From Begonia masoniana (taxonomy: Eukaryota; Streptophyta; Magnoliopsida; Cucurbitales; Begoniaceae), in the NCBI GenBank assembly GCA_022432975.1, contig CM039502.1, positions 28,187,205 through 28,251,204 on the forward strand: DNA of 64,000 nucleotides. Direction: 5' to 3'. Shown piece by piece: positions 41,750 through 53,787 of the stretch. A program made the translations under genes and the position numbers. The notes beneath the pieces are model-generated. The model worked only from the letters and a program-made list of their open reading frames with translations. It was not told the origin of the DNA and did no database searches. Position 1 is the first letter of the stretch, and the number at the start of each line of letters is the position of its first letter.

Positions 41750-44700
41750 TCATACAAACAAATCAGGATACTTAGTCATCATATCCTGCTATCGTTCCCA
41801 TGTAGCCTCTTCCACCTCGTGGTTCCGCCATAGAACTTTGACCAGCGGAATTTCTTTGTTGCGTAGAACCTTGATGGAATGCTCCAAAATACGTACCGGT
41901 CTCACCTCATAAGTCAAGTTTGGCTGTACCTCGATCTCTGTAGCCTCCACGACATGTGACGGGTCACGTAGACATCTCCGAAGCATAGATACGTGGAACA
42001 CATCGTGGATACCCTCCATAGAAGCTGGAAGCTGCAGTCTGTACGCCAACTTCCCGATCCTCTTCAGAATAGGAAAGGGCCCCACATAACGAGGGTTTAG
42101 CTTACCCCTCCTTCCAAATCTCGCAACGCCTTTGAACGGAGAAACTTTAAGGTAGACCTCGTCACCTTCTTCAAACTCTAGCTCTCTCCGTCTAGTATCA
42201 GCATAGCTCTTCTGCCTGCTCTGTGCTACCTCTATACGCTGTCGAATGATGGCAATCTTCTCTGCCGTCTGCTGTAGAATCTCAGGACCAACGATGCTGG
42301 CCTCGCCAACCTCGTCCCAATACAACGGAGATCTACACTTTCGACCATATAGCGCCTAATATGGAGCCATGCCAATAGTAGCCTGGAAGCTGTTGTTATA
42401 CGAGAACTCGATCAGTGGCAAATACCTGCTCCACGATCCCTGAAACTCCAGCACACATGCTCTGAGCATATCCTCCAGAATCTGATTCGTCCTCTCTGTC
42501 TGTCCATCAGTCTGAGGATGAAAGGCGGTGCTGAAATTAAGCTGAGTCCCCATAGCTTTATGCAGGCTCTTCTAGAACTTCGAGGTAAATCTCGGATCTC
42601 GATCTGAGACAATAGAAGCTGGCACGCCATGCAGTCTGACAATCTCTTGCACATAGAGCTCTGCGAGCTGATCCATAGACGATGTCATCTTCACAGATAA
42701 GAAGTGGGCCGACTTTGTCAATCGGTCCACAATAACCCAAATGCCGTCATGGCCTCTCGTAGTCCTCGGGAGCCCCACAATGAAATCCATGGAGATCTGC
42801 TCCCACTTCCACTCCGGAATCGGCAGTGGTAACAGTGTTCCAGCGGGTCTCTGGTGCTCAGCCTTTACCTGCTGACATACTAGGCAGGTCTCAACGTACT
42901 TGGCAACCTCCCTCTTCATGTTAGGCCACCAGAAGTGCTGTCTCAAATCCCGGTACATCTTGGTACTCCTCGGGTGCACAGAATATGCCGAAGAATGTGC
43001 CTCGGCCAATATCTCCTTCTTTAAACCCTCGTCACTAGGCACGTACCACCTATGCCTGAACTTCAGAATACCATCCACTGACAAATGGAAATTTGACGAG
43101 TCTCCCAACGTCATGCTCGATCGAAGCTCCATACACTCCGTATCACTCTGCTGAGCCTCGCGTATACGATGAAGAATAGTCGGCCTGAGAGAAATGTTGG
43201 CAAGCATATAGGACAACTCTGCCACTATCTCCACGTCGAATCTCTCAATCTCAGACCGCAGCGTAACTGACATCGCTGCAAGTGAAGGCTGACTCGCAGA
43301 AGGCACCCTACTCAAGGCATCAGCAACCTTGTTTGCCTTCCCCGGATGGTACTTGATGTCGAAATCATAATCTTTGACGAACTCAAGCCATCGTCTCTGT
43401 CGCATGTTCAGCTCCTTCTGCGTAAATAAATACTTCAGGCTCTTGTGGTCAGAAAATATCTCGCACTGCTGCCCATATAAATAATGTCTCCATATCTTAA
43501 GTGCGAAGACCACAGCTGCTAACTCAAGGTCGTGCGTAGGGTAATCCTGCTCATACGGCTTCAACTGCCGAGAAGCATAAGAAATAACTCTCCCCTCCTT
43601 CATCAACACACAACCGAGTCTGACTCCAGATGCATCACAATAAATACTGAACCTGACACCCTCCGCAGGTAGCGCCAGTACTGGAGCGGTGGTCAATCTC
43701 TGCTTCAACTCCATAAAACTATCATCACAAGCAGCCGACCATACAAACTTCTCGTTCTTCCGAGTCAATCGTGTAAGAGGAAGTGCGATCTTTGAGAATC
43801 CCTCTATAAACTTCCGATAATAACCGGCCAATCCGAGAAATCCACGCACCTCACGTACGTTCTTCGGCTGTGGCCAATCTCTGACCACCTGTATTTTGCT
43901 CGGATCCACAGAAACTCCGTCCTGTGATATAATATGGCCAAGAAAACTCACTCTGTCAAGCCAGAACTCGCACTTAGAAAACTTTGGATACAGCTGGCGC
44001 TCACATAGAATACTCAGAACAATCCTCAGATGCTCCTCGTGTTCTTCCTTCGTCTTGGAGTAAATCAGAATATCGTCGATGAAAACCACCACGAACCTGT
44101 CCAGATACTCCTTGAAAACACGGTTCATCAAATCCATGAACGCTGCAGAGGCATTAGTAAGTCCGAAAGACATAACAAGGAACTCATAATGCCCATACCT
44201 CGTTCGGAACGCCGTCTTCGGTATATCATCCCTCCGAACCTTCAGCTGATAATAACCCGAGCGTAGGTCAATCCTGGAAAATACTCGGGCACCCTGTAGC
44301 TGATCAAACAAGTCGTCAATACGGGGCAGTGGATACTTATTCTTCACCGTGAGCTTATTCAGCTCCCTGTAATCAATGCACATCCTGAGGGTCCCGTCTT
44401 TCTTCTTGATAAACAGAAAGGGCGCACCCCAAGGTGATACACTGGGTCGAATAAATCCCTTCTCCAACAACTCGTCAAGCTGAGTCCTCAACTCTCTCAA
44501 CTCAGCTGGTGCCAACCGATACGGGTTCTTGAACCTTGGCGCGGAGTTTGGATAGACATCAATAGTGAACTCAATCTCCCGGTCTGGTGGTAAACCGGGA
44601 AGATCATCGAGGAATATGCCAGAGAACTCTCTAACAATAGGAATGTCGCTCGGCTTCACTCCGCTGAGCAACTGAATATCAAAAACTGAGGCCAAATAAA

Positions 44701-46216
44701 TAGAGCACGCACCTTTGAATTGCTCGTTGACCATCATGGAATAAGAAATAGGCGAGCTACTCAGTCGGTTCATCGCCTGATAGGAAAACTCGGCTCTGTC
44801 CGGGGGTCGGAAGGTCACAATCCCGGAGCGACAATCGATGGTGGCGAAGTGCTGTGCTAGCAAGTCCATCCCCAAAATAAGGTCGTACCGCTCTATGCCC
44901 ATAACGATCAGACGTGCGTAGAGGGTAACGCTCCCAACCGAAATAATATTCCCCTGAATAACATGACTGGACTGCATACGCTCTCCTGAGGGCAGCAATA
45001 CACTATACTCGCACTCTGCCGACTCAGACTCTAACCCCAATCTAGCCATACATGCAGTCGATACGAAGGAGTGCGTAGCTCCGGTATCCATCAAAGTAAA
45101 TACAGTAGCACCCATAAGCAAAATAGTACCTGCAATCACGGCAGGCTGAGCATCGTCATTAACATCCTCAGGCTCGATGAAGGCGAAAACCCTGGGCATA
45201 ACCTTCCTCTGATCTCCGCCCAACTGATCTCGGCCCGGGTGGGGGCAGTCTCTAACAAAATGGCTAACTCCACCACATCTGTAGCATTTGTTAGAACCCA
45301 CACGGCACTCTCCACTATGTTCCCTCTGACACAAGGGGCACCATGGCATCTGAGAAGCCCCCTGAACTTGCTTCCCCTTGCCCCGATCATTACCTCCCTC
45401 AAGAGGTCTCTTCACACCCCTCGGCTACTGCTGAGGCGGCTGTGCTCTAGGTTGCCATCCTCGGTTCTGCGACTGAGGATGGATCTCTCGAAAGAAGCCC
45501 TTCGCCGGCTCCCTCGGTCTAACACAAGTGGCCCTGGCGGCCTCGATATCCAGAGCTCTAGCTGTGATGTCAGAAAAGGGCACATCAATAATACCTGAGA
45601 CAACCACGTGCATCCGGATCTCCGGATTAAGTCCCTCTATAAACTGGTGCACCTTCTCCTCATTATCGCAAACAAGACGAGGTGCAAATCTGGATAATGC
45701 CTCAAACTTCCGAATATAATCAGCAACTGAACCAGTCTGCTTCAGCTGCATAAACTCGTTCCTCTTGGCCACCCTCACCGTGCGGCTGAAATACTTATCG
45801 AAGAATAGAAACTTGAACCGATCCCAAGTCATAATAGATACGTCCGTCGTCACCTTGATCGAATCCCACCAGAAACGGGCATCCATCGCTAAATGAAAGG
45901 TAGCATACGCCACCTTGCTCCCGTTCCCTACCTCGGCGTAAGCTAACATGTCCTCCATAACTCGGATCCATTCCTCAGCACGTGTCGGATCCGATGACTG
46001 GCCTTCGAATACTGGAGGTCGTAGGCTTTGAAACCTCTGCATACCCTGATTACTGGGAACTACCAAGTCTTGGACCCTCTGATTCTCTCGCTAGTTCTCC
46101 CGATTTACTAATTCCGTAATCTGTTGCGCCTGCCTGTCCATATGCTGAGACTGGCGATCGATCAACTCCGTAAGACGATCCATCGCGTCATCTCTCGGAT
46201 CCCTTCCTCGAGTCAT
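41750..46216 (-). pseudogene. Tekay/Del-like chromovirus gag-pol, one frame with five internal TAG codons
   Basis: From ATG at 46216 to TGA at 41750-41752 is 1488 codons without a frameshift. Five TAG codons interrupt it: 46091-46093, 45425-45427, 42572-42574, 42356-42358 and 41789-41791. Domains in order: gag (EWIRVMEDMLAYAEVG region, about residues 75-95); CCHC knuckle [15 protein letters not shown], 311-325; protease [12 protein letters not shown] with DTG at 377-379; RT with FIDDILIYS at about 712-720; RNase H with YCDAS near 859-863; integrase HHCC zinc finger and core ([15 protein letters not shown]); C-terminal chromodomain-like end (VKVLWRNHEVEEATWE). Domain order and end mark a chromovirus, probably Tekay/Del. 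It cannot make full-length protein, but decay is light. Confidence 0.93.
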
Positions 46217-46366
46217 ATTTATAAAAACTCCTATAAAATTTAAAAACAAGAAATCCTAAGAAACTGAAATCAAACGAAGCAGTAAACAAACTTACAGTTG
46301 ATGTAGGATGTCCGCGTAGTGGCTGTGCAGTCGAGCAGTCTACAGAATCGATTTTAAAACCCGGGG

Positions 46367-46378
46367 GCTCTGATACCA
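46367..46378 (-). other. Primer-binding site of gypsy element
   Basis: The minus strand reads TGGTATCAGAGC, a perfect complement of initiator tRNA(Met), four bases inside the 5' LTR end at 46383. It shares the primer type with the Cassandra elements here. Confidence 0.92.
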
Positions 46379-46382
46379 TAAA

Positions 46383-48985
46383 TGTAACACCCCTAATACT
46401 GTACCCTAATTGTAACACCCCTAATACTGTACCCATTTACTCGTACAAATTTTTCATTTTATTTTACACCTTAAGCGGAAACTGAATGGGAATTGAAATC
46501 GTTAGTGTTGTTTGGAAAACCATTTAAAACAAACATAAAACTATTTAATAAAACAATTAAAACTATTTAATGAAACCAATTTTGATTAAAACAATCGGGA
46601 GGACAAAACTGTCCAACCCGTGGCAATTAAGTGCAACGAACAGTCGCTGCAACATGCAGCGACTGAGCGCTGCAGTTGCTGCAGCAAGCAGCGCCCGATC
46701 GCTGCATTGCTGCAGCGATCGCGCGCTGCAATTGCTGCAGCAAGCAGCGCTCGATCGCTGCATTGCTGCAGCGATCGCGCGCTGCAGCAACGTCGATCGC
46801 TGCTTTGCTGCAGCGATCGCGCGCTGCTGCTGCTGCAGCAAGCAGCGATTAGTCGCTGCCTTGCTGCAGTGCCTGATCGCTGCACTGCAGCCTTGATCCA
46901 CACTATTGCTCTCTGAAATTTCCAGAGAGCAAATACTTCAGTAAGCTCTCTGGAAATCCGGTTTCCAGAGAGTAAATCCACACCATTTGCCTGTCATTCA
47001 GTTTCTTGCAATCTTTATACTTCTCACTAAAACATACAACTTATAAATTAAACTCACTCCATTTACAGCAGACTTTGCGAAGTCCAACTGCGTGGATAGT
47101 TCTAAAAACCGAGCTATTCGTAACAACCTAAACCAATCAAAACATTTTCAAAACATTCAGTAAACAGTTTAAACCAAAGCGTTTTACAGACAATTACCAA
47201 AATGTTATCTAACCCCTATCCAGATCCAAACAACCTAAAATACTCTATACGATTATCAATTCAAAACATCTCAAAATAACCCAAGAGTCCATACATACAT
47301 CCCCACGGGTCATATCGCGCCTCGACTACCCAGCGCACTCCCACGAGCATCATCCATCAGCTGCTCCTACATCAGGGGGAGGAATATCATCCTCACCTGG
47401 GTCAACGTAACCAAGAACGTCACCTACACCATACAGACACATGAGATATTGAAATCTCAGTAAGCTACGTAAATGCAGATGCGTGCGTGCGTATGCCATT
47501 CAGAAAACATGCAGATTTCAGATTCATATACAGATACAGATTCATTACATCGCAGACAGATTGTTACCGAGATATCAGCCCTATAAATGGAAAGGATACA
47601 TCCCGCGGTCGGACTACCAATTTCGATTTAGAGGGGGGGTACATGCTCACAAACCCTACAGCCATGCCTGAGCCCCATCTCGCGTAACCAGATACAGATT
47701 ACGTAGATTAATTACAGATGTTCATTTCTTTTCTTAAAACGCGTGTAGAAATTCGTTTTCATGACATTTGAAATACGTGATGCATGAACAGATATAGACA
47801 GAAAGTAAACAATCAACATATATACCATCAAGACCAAAATAGAGTAACCTATAAACAATTTAAACCTAACTACCCAACCGAAAGCGATTTAAAGCAAACA
47901 ATTCATTAGGGATCCTCGATACGACATCGAAGTATGGTGTAGACCGATTGGTCAGAGTAAGTCACGGAGACTTACCTTGGGCGCGCAGAATCTCAAGCTT
48001 CGATCACGGGAGTCGTGTGTCTGAGGAAAACACGATATTCGTAGTTAAAACCAATTTAAACTATAAACGTCCAAATTACGAAATCCTTAACTAATGAATT
48101 TCCTAAAATTCCAACTTAATAATTCGAAGTATTTAACAACGACATAATGCTCGATAACCTGGAATTCCGATTAACGAGTTTTTCTCAAAAACTCGGAAAT
48201 TTACCAATTTTTAACTTTTTCTCAAATTGATTTTTCTTCGTCCAATAATGTCCAATACGTTCAATACGTACTTAATCAAGGCTAACCTATTAATTACGAA
48301 CCCTAATTCGCGTTTTTAACGAAAATCGATCGAAACCCTAATTAACTAAATCTCCGTAAAACTCGAAATAAACGCTCAAAGACTGAAGCTGCATACCTAG
48401 GGTAGCGAGAGGAGGAGAAACCGTGAAGAAATCGGAACGAACGGGAGGAGAAACAGAGTCGGATCGTGAGAAGTCGTCGGCGGCGGCTGAGAACTTTGCT
48501 CTCTGTTCGTGGATTCCAGAGAAGAGAAAGAGAGAAAGTGAGGGAGAGAAATAGATTTTAGGTTAAGTTATAATATTGGTTTGGCAGATTACCTAAATGC
48601 CCTTAACTCTTATTTCTATTTGTTTCGTCCTTCGGTTCGTTAATCGTCCTACTATTCGGATTCTCGAAAGTTCCATATTTTGCCAATAACTTCTATCCAT
48701 TGCCAGGGATTTATTAAAACTGTCCGTTCGCGATTTGGACCTCATTTGCTATTTTTACGAGAACGTCTTTTACATTACGAGAAATGCATTTACTCGGAAT
48801 ATAGCGTTCAATCTCCAAAAATTCTCATAATTTCGTTAAAATTCCTATAAATCGTTAGGATTGAAACGACACTTTCCGTTTGCAAAACTGATTTGATTTG
48901 ACACATTTACTAAAAATGCCATTAAACAATGAAATAATAATATAATATAATATATCCAAAAAGTCCGTACAAGCCGGATATTACA
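46383..48985 (-). mobile_element. 5' LTR of the Tekay/Del-like gypsy element (2603 bp)
   Basis: On the minus strand it runs from TGTAATATCCGGCTTGTACG (48985) to GGGGTGTTACA (46383). The 28 bp at its inner tip are duplicated in tandem (46383-46410 and 46411-46438). Leader module: donor CCTAG/GTATGC at 48397/48396, acceptor CCTCAG at 48021, 45-nt mini-exon 48020-47976, donor CAAG/GTAAGT, acceptor GGTGTAG at 47424. A CTGCAG/GCGATCGC array lies at 46640-46890. The outer flank expected to be duplicated is GAATC at 48986-48990, but the other end of the element is truncated, so the duplication cannot be checked. Confidence 0.93.
46640..46890. repeat. CTGCAG/GCGATCGC palindromic repeat in gypsy LTR
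   Basis: About five imperfect ~60-bp units built from GCTGCAGCAAGCAGCG and GATCGCTGCATTGCTGCAGC, with GCGATCGCGCGCTGC cores. Strongly GC-rich and self-complementary. It produces overlapping Cys/Ala/Gln-rich open frames on both strands (about 46563-46981) that are not genes. The 3' LTR is truncated inside this array. Confidence 0.9.
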
Positions 48986-50157
48986 GAATCTCCACTTCTT
49001 CAGACACTAGTTAATCCGCCTCATCAGTATACCAAATCGAGGCAGAGAAGTGCTCCTCCAACTTCACCTATTCTTCAGCAAACTCAGTAAACACACATGC
49101 TGTCACTTCTTCACCTACATCACAAAACTCATCTATTAGCCTAATGCTAAGTAAGTGAAGCAGTAATGAAATGAAATGCAGATATCTGAATTCCTAAACA
49201 TGCAATTTCTACTTTCTCATCTCAGTTGTCGTTTATCGTTTCTGTTCAGATCCCCCTGTGAAATTGGGAGTTGGATCAACTTTCCCAAAGTATAAATATC
49301 CACTGACTCATTAAGGGGTGAATTAATTCCCTTAACAGTAATCTGATTCACATAGCTGTTTCCGATCCCCCTGTGAAATTGGAAGTTGGATCAGCTCTCC
49401 CAAAGTATAAATATCCACTGTCTCATTAAGGGGCAGATTATTTCCCTTAACAGTAAATCTGTTTCTCATAGCTGTTTCAATATGTTCATTCCTTACCATG
49501 CCAACATGCATTCAAATTCATTTTCGTATACTTTTAAAACATGATGCATAGCATACAGACACATTCAAATAAACATGTTCATAATGTTTTGTGATGTAGG
49601 CCCGAAGGCGCAAGCAAACTTCACTTACCTGGTCTTCTAGAAATCGCTCGGTTTCAACTACTTTGAAAGCCCTGTTAACCTAATGTCATAAACAAAATAC
49701 CATTCAGATCTTCATTAAACCTCATCCTACACCATTCACAACCCTAAGGAGCTAGTTTAGAAGTTCAGGTCATCGCACATTCTTGATTCAACACTAACCC
49801 AAACTCAACTCACTCACAGCATTTTCAAAAATACACACATTGCACTCTCTCTGCTATCTAGCCACTAAATCTCGAGAAAACGAAGGGAAAACCTACCTGG
49901 TTTGAGGAAATGGAGATCGGAGGGGAAAATCGCCTGGAGCTCTGTTGAGCTTGAGCTGAATACCGAGAAGGAAAAATGGAGAAACAGTGGTGGCTAAACC
50001 TCATTAAACCTTTCCTTAAATACGTTATCCACAATAAATTTTAATTTACCATTTTATCCCTACTCCTTCACTTATTAACCTAATCACTAAATCACTCGAA
50101 TTTCAATTTTCTAAAAAATGAAAAAGGTAAATCGGTTAATAGAAACCGGGTGTTACA
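48986..50157 (-). mobile_element. Partial LTR D (relative of A-C)
   Basis: On the minus strand it starts TGTAACACCCGGTTTC at 50157. It has TATTTAAGG at 50024-50016, donor CCAG/GTAGGT at 49897/49896, acceptor CATTAG at 49680, 51-nt mini-exon 49679-49629, donor CCAG/GTAAGT, and acceptor GATGTAG at 49115. It ends at 48986 where the gypsy LTR begins, about 130 bp past the second acceptor. The missing distal part is not found beyond 39520, suggesting gypsy insertion into LTR D followed by deletion on the far side. Confidence 0.85.
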
Positions 50158-51597
50158 ACTTGACCGCATCAAGGAATTAGTTTCAGATTTGGAGACTATG
50201 GGATGCAAGTACGATCAGGTATATCTGAGATTGATTCTATTGTACTCGTTCACAGCTACATATAGTGCTTTCAGAGATAGGATTTTCTATACCCGGGAAA
50301 GTCTATATTTGAAAGAGATATATGGAGCCTTGTTATCAAATGAGAAAATGAAGCAGATTTTTGTTGTATTCGAGTCTCGAGGAGAGAGACTTGTCATTCG
50401 AGATAGAATAGGGTCAAACAACAAAGACAGTGATAATGTTTAGAGTTGGAAGGGCAAATCAAAATCAATGAACCGAAATAGAACTTCTTACTTCTGATAG
50501 AAGAAGGGGCACATTAAATTTAAGTGCTGGGAATCGAAAAATGTTAATAGAGTTACTGAGAAGGGAAAACATTCGATAATGTCCAGTGAAGCAGTTGTCG
50601 CAGAAGAAGAAGACTATAATTATGGAGATCTTCTAGTTGTGTTAAATGGAAACTCAAAGCCAAACAAAAATTAGATTTTGAATACAACTTGTTCGTTTCA
50701 TATGAGTTATAATTGAAATTGATTTTCGACATATGAGACAATGTTATAGGGTGTTGTGTTAATGGGTAATAACACATCTTGCAAAGTAGCTGGAATTGGT
50801 ACAATCAAAATTAGGATATTTGATGGAGTTCTAAAGACACTGGGTAACGTGCGACATGTTTCCGAATTGGAGAAGAATCTAGTCTCATTGAGTACTTTGG
50901 ATGCGAAAGGGTATAAGTACATTGTTGTAGGTGGAGTTGTGAAGATCAGTATGGGTGCTCTCGTCATGTTAAAGGGACACATGAGGTCTACAAATTTATA
51001 TGTGTTATAGGGTTCTACAGTGACTGGTAATAAAATTGCTTAGTGAATTTACCTTCTAAAGAGATGTTTGAGAAGACTCTGAAGAACTCAAATTCTCAGG
51101 TGAAGTTCAAGTTTAGATCTGGGTGTACATCAGAGCCGATGAGTCAGCCGATTACAGATGTTAAGTCATCAGCTTTAGTTTCATCAGTTTCACTTTAACC
51201 AAGTGGAAGGTTAAAGCTCTAGGGCAATACGATGAATTTTTGAGTTATACATCGAATGTATTCGAGGGTAACGATTCATGTGTAGAGTTTTCAACACGTT
51301 ATGACAACTCTGATAGTTCAGTGATGCCATTGAGGAGAAGATGTGATTTCTTCTCGAATATGTCTCTCAAGTTTAAGTGGGACTTAAACTTGATCAACAT
51401 CGGTTGGTGAGTTGACCAATCAGAGACCTTTGTAGAATAAGAGGTTATTTGTAATGAGGTTTTGAAAATTCGTTTCTTTGCACCAAAATTTCTTTGAAGA
51501 TTGATATTGTCAGAGTTCAGTGTTCTGGATTCACTTTGGGTTGGGTCGAGTAGTCTGCATTGGATTTCTCATGTGGAATTCGTGTTAAGATGAAGAT
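50158..51597 (+). pseudogene. Ty1/copia gag-protease remnant lacking integrase and RT (second copy)
   Basis: Starts within gag (LDRIKELVSDLETMGCKYDQ, then SLYLKEIYGALLSNEKMK). It continues with a decayed knuckle and the SKPNKN-ILNTTCSFHM protease region near 50640-50715, then GVVLMGNNTSCKVAGIGTIK and VRHVSELEKNLVSLSTLDAK (50750-50920). It passes straight into a short acidic tail near 51170-51400 and then the 3' LTR. The same tail joins the minus-strand copy at 13.2-15.2 kb. The 5' part is absent, cut by LTR D. Confidence 0.78.
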
Positions 51598-51844
51598 TGT
51601 TAGAGTTCGATATAAACCGAATTCTTGTTGGGCCGGATTAGGCCCCTATAACAATATTAGAGTTTTAAGTTTTCTTTATATATTGATACTTGAGTTGCAA
51701 AACTCAATTGTAACTTGATTTTCTATTTGTTAATTTCTCCTATGCTCGTGATTTTTTACTGTTTAGGATTTTTCACGTAAATCTTGTTGTTCCTGTGTTT
51801 CTGCGTTTATTTTCTTTTTCCTGATTATTATTTGATTCTCAACA
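51598..51844 (+). mobile_element. 3' LTR of gag-protease copia derivative (247 bp)
   Basis: TGTTAGAGTTCGATATAAAC to GATTCTCAACA, a TGTT...AACA bordered LTR, preceded by purine-rich AAGATGAAGAT. TTTATATATTGATACTTGAG in the middle contains a TATA-like element. It is homologous to the minus-strand copy at about 13016-13250. Confidence 0.72.
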
Positions 51845-53314
51845 ATCCCAAACATTTTTCATGTAATATGTGGCTACCTATTCGTCCAATCATAAGTGCA
51901 CGAACAAGTCACAACCTAGTCACTTGGCCAAAAACAAACAAACCTTGGTTATCACAACTGTCTATATGTATCTAAATGCATGATATGTAAAATCGGCATG
52001 TTGTAAAGCACTACATGCCCTTATTTTTTAATGATATACAAAAAAAACATACATTTTCTGAAGTAAAAAAGAAAACATGATGTGCTGCAAACACTAGTTA
52101 AAACCCTTACTTGATATTTATATCTTACCAGTATGGTTATGATAAGTGAACTACTCACCTCGGTTTGCCTCTAAGACCTCGCACATCTCAATAAAATGCA
52201 TACTCATCAATACATCCATAAATAATAACATTGAGGGATCCCACCACCAAGAAAGAATTTATTTAGGGAAAACCATAAAGCAATTCTTGGAAACTGCCTT
52301 AAACTTAGTATTGTAACTAGAAACACAACCTGGTGCATAAGTTTTCCATCACAGAAAAATTTTGAAGCGAAAAAGCCACTCTAAACTATAGAAAGTCGAA
52401 TTGAAACTTTTAATTGCAACAATCATATCTATAAACTAACGAGACCACATTACAACATCAAAACTTTCTCCCCTTCTATACATGTTTCTCTCTGCTAAAA
52501 TGTGTGAGAGATCTTTGCTGCCCACTTCCATTAATGTTTAATTCTACTAAAATGTGTATTTGAAATCTTTGTTTATTTCTCTTTCTATATGATTATTTTT
52601 TTATTATAAACCTACTTATTAGACATTATATATAATAACTTGTGTCAAAGTTAAATGCTGAAAGTCAATACACAGTCTTGGCACATGAAATATGTGGGGT
52701 CATATTAAGTCAAGACATTGTAGAAGAACCCAAGATAGAGAGAATCCACAGGCTCTGTAACATAATTATGTAATACGAATAAGTTATCAATCAACATGAC
52801 ACATATTCTGGTCTACCATGACAAGACTAGGCATATCCAAATAAATAAAACAATGTTCCTAACTTTCGTTCCCTTCCAAACAACTTGTTAACGTTGTTTT
52901 CACATAGAACAACCAAATTTTCACTCTACCAACTTGTGAAAATGGAATTTACAAACAACTTATCCTCCAAGAATGTTGTCTAAATATGAAGATTCACTCC
53001 ACTTGTCACGTTCAAAGGGAATCCAAAATAGAAAGAGTACCAACCTAACCCGAAAATGAGAAGAATCGCCCGACCCATAATTTTTATTTATTTAATAAGC
53101 AACGAAAGACTCGGATATGAATAAAAGTCATGGCCTATGTCCAATGGGCTAATTTAAAGTTCATAAAATGACATTAAATAGAGTAATAATATGAGTTTAA
53201 AGAAAATGTGTCATAAAGAAATAATAGTAAATAAGTCTATGCAGAAAATAAATCAAAATCTAACCTTACGAAATTCTATTGAGCATAAATTTGAAATAAA
53301 TAGAAAAAGAGATT
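51845..53314. other. AT-rich intergenic DNA, nothing recognised
   Basis: No open frame of note, no tandem repeat and no LTR ends that I can support. AGATT at 53310-53314 precedes LTR E. Confidence 0.4.
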
Positions 53315-53787
53315 TGTGACAGCCCCGGACCCGATCGGGGTTGAGGTGCCATCACTCCGGGACATTTCAAAACGTGGACTATTATTATTATTTTTTTGAA
53401 TAAACAGACTGAACTTTTAAAAAAAATAAACCCTTAAAACTTTACAGAGAGAGAAAACATTCTCTGGATTTGAAAGCAAAACGGGAAACAGTTAAAATCG
53501 GACTACAGAATAAATGACAGAAGGAAAGCAGGAAGACTGGAATACTTAAAAATTTGGACGTAAACCTTGTCTGGCATTGAGGTGAGAAAAACAGGAAGAA
53601 CAAGAATGAACAACAGATGGAAACGAGAAGAAAAGAAATATATAAAAACTTGGACTGTAGAAATAGAAGACTGAAGAAATCAGAATACTTTGAACATTTA
53701 AATAAAAGACTGGATGAACGACGAACATGCAGAGAAAAAAAACGTGATAAAATACATGCAGTGAAAACAAATGAGAAACATAAACCT

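Noticed and set aside
42900..45719. Plus-strand ORFs opposite gag-pol
   Set aside because: Antisense shadows of the conserved minus-strand polyprotein.
46563..46981. Cys/Ala/Gln-rich proteins on both strands
   Set aside because: Products of the CTGCAG-rich palindromic repeat in the LTR, open in several frames at once.
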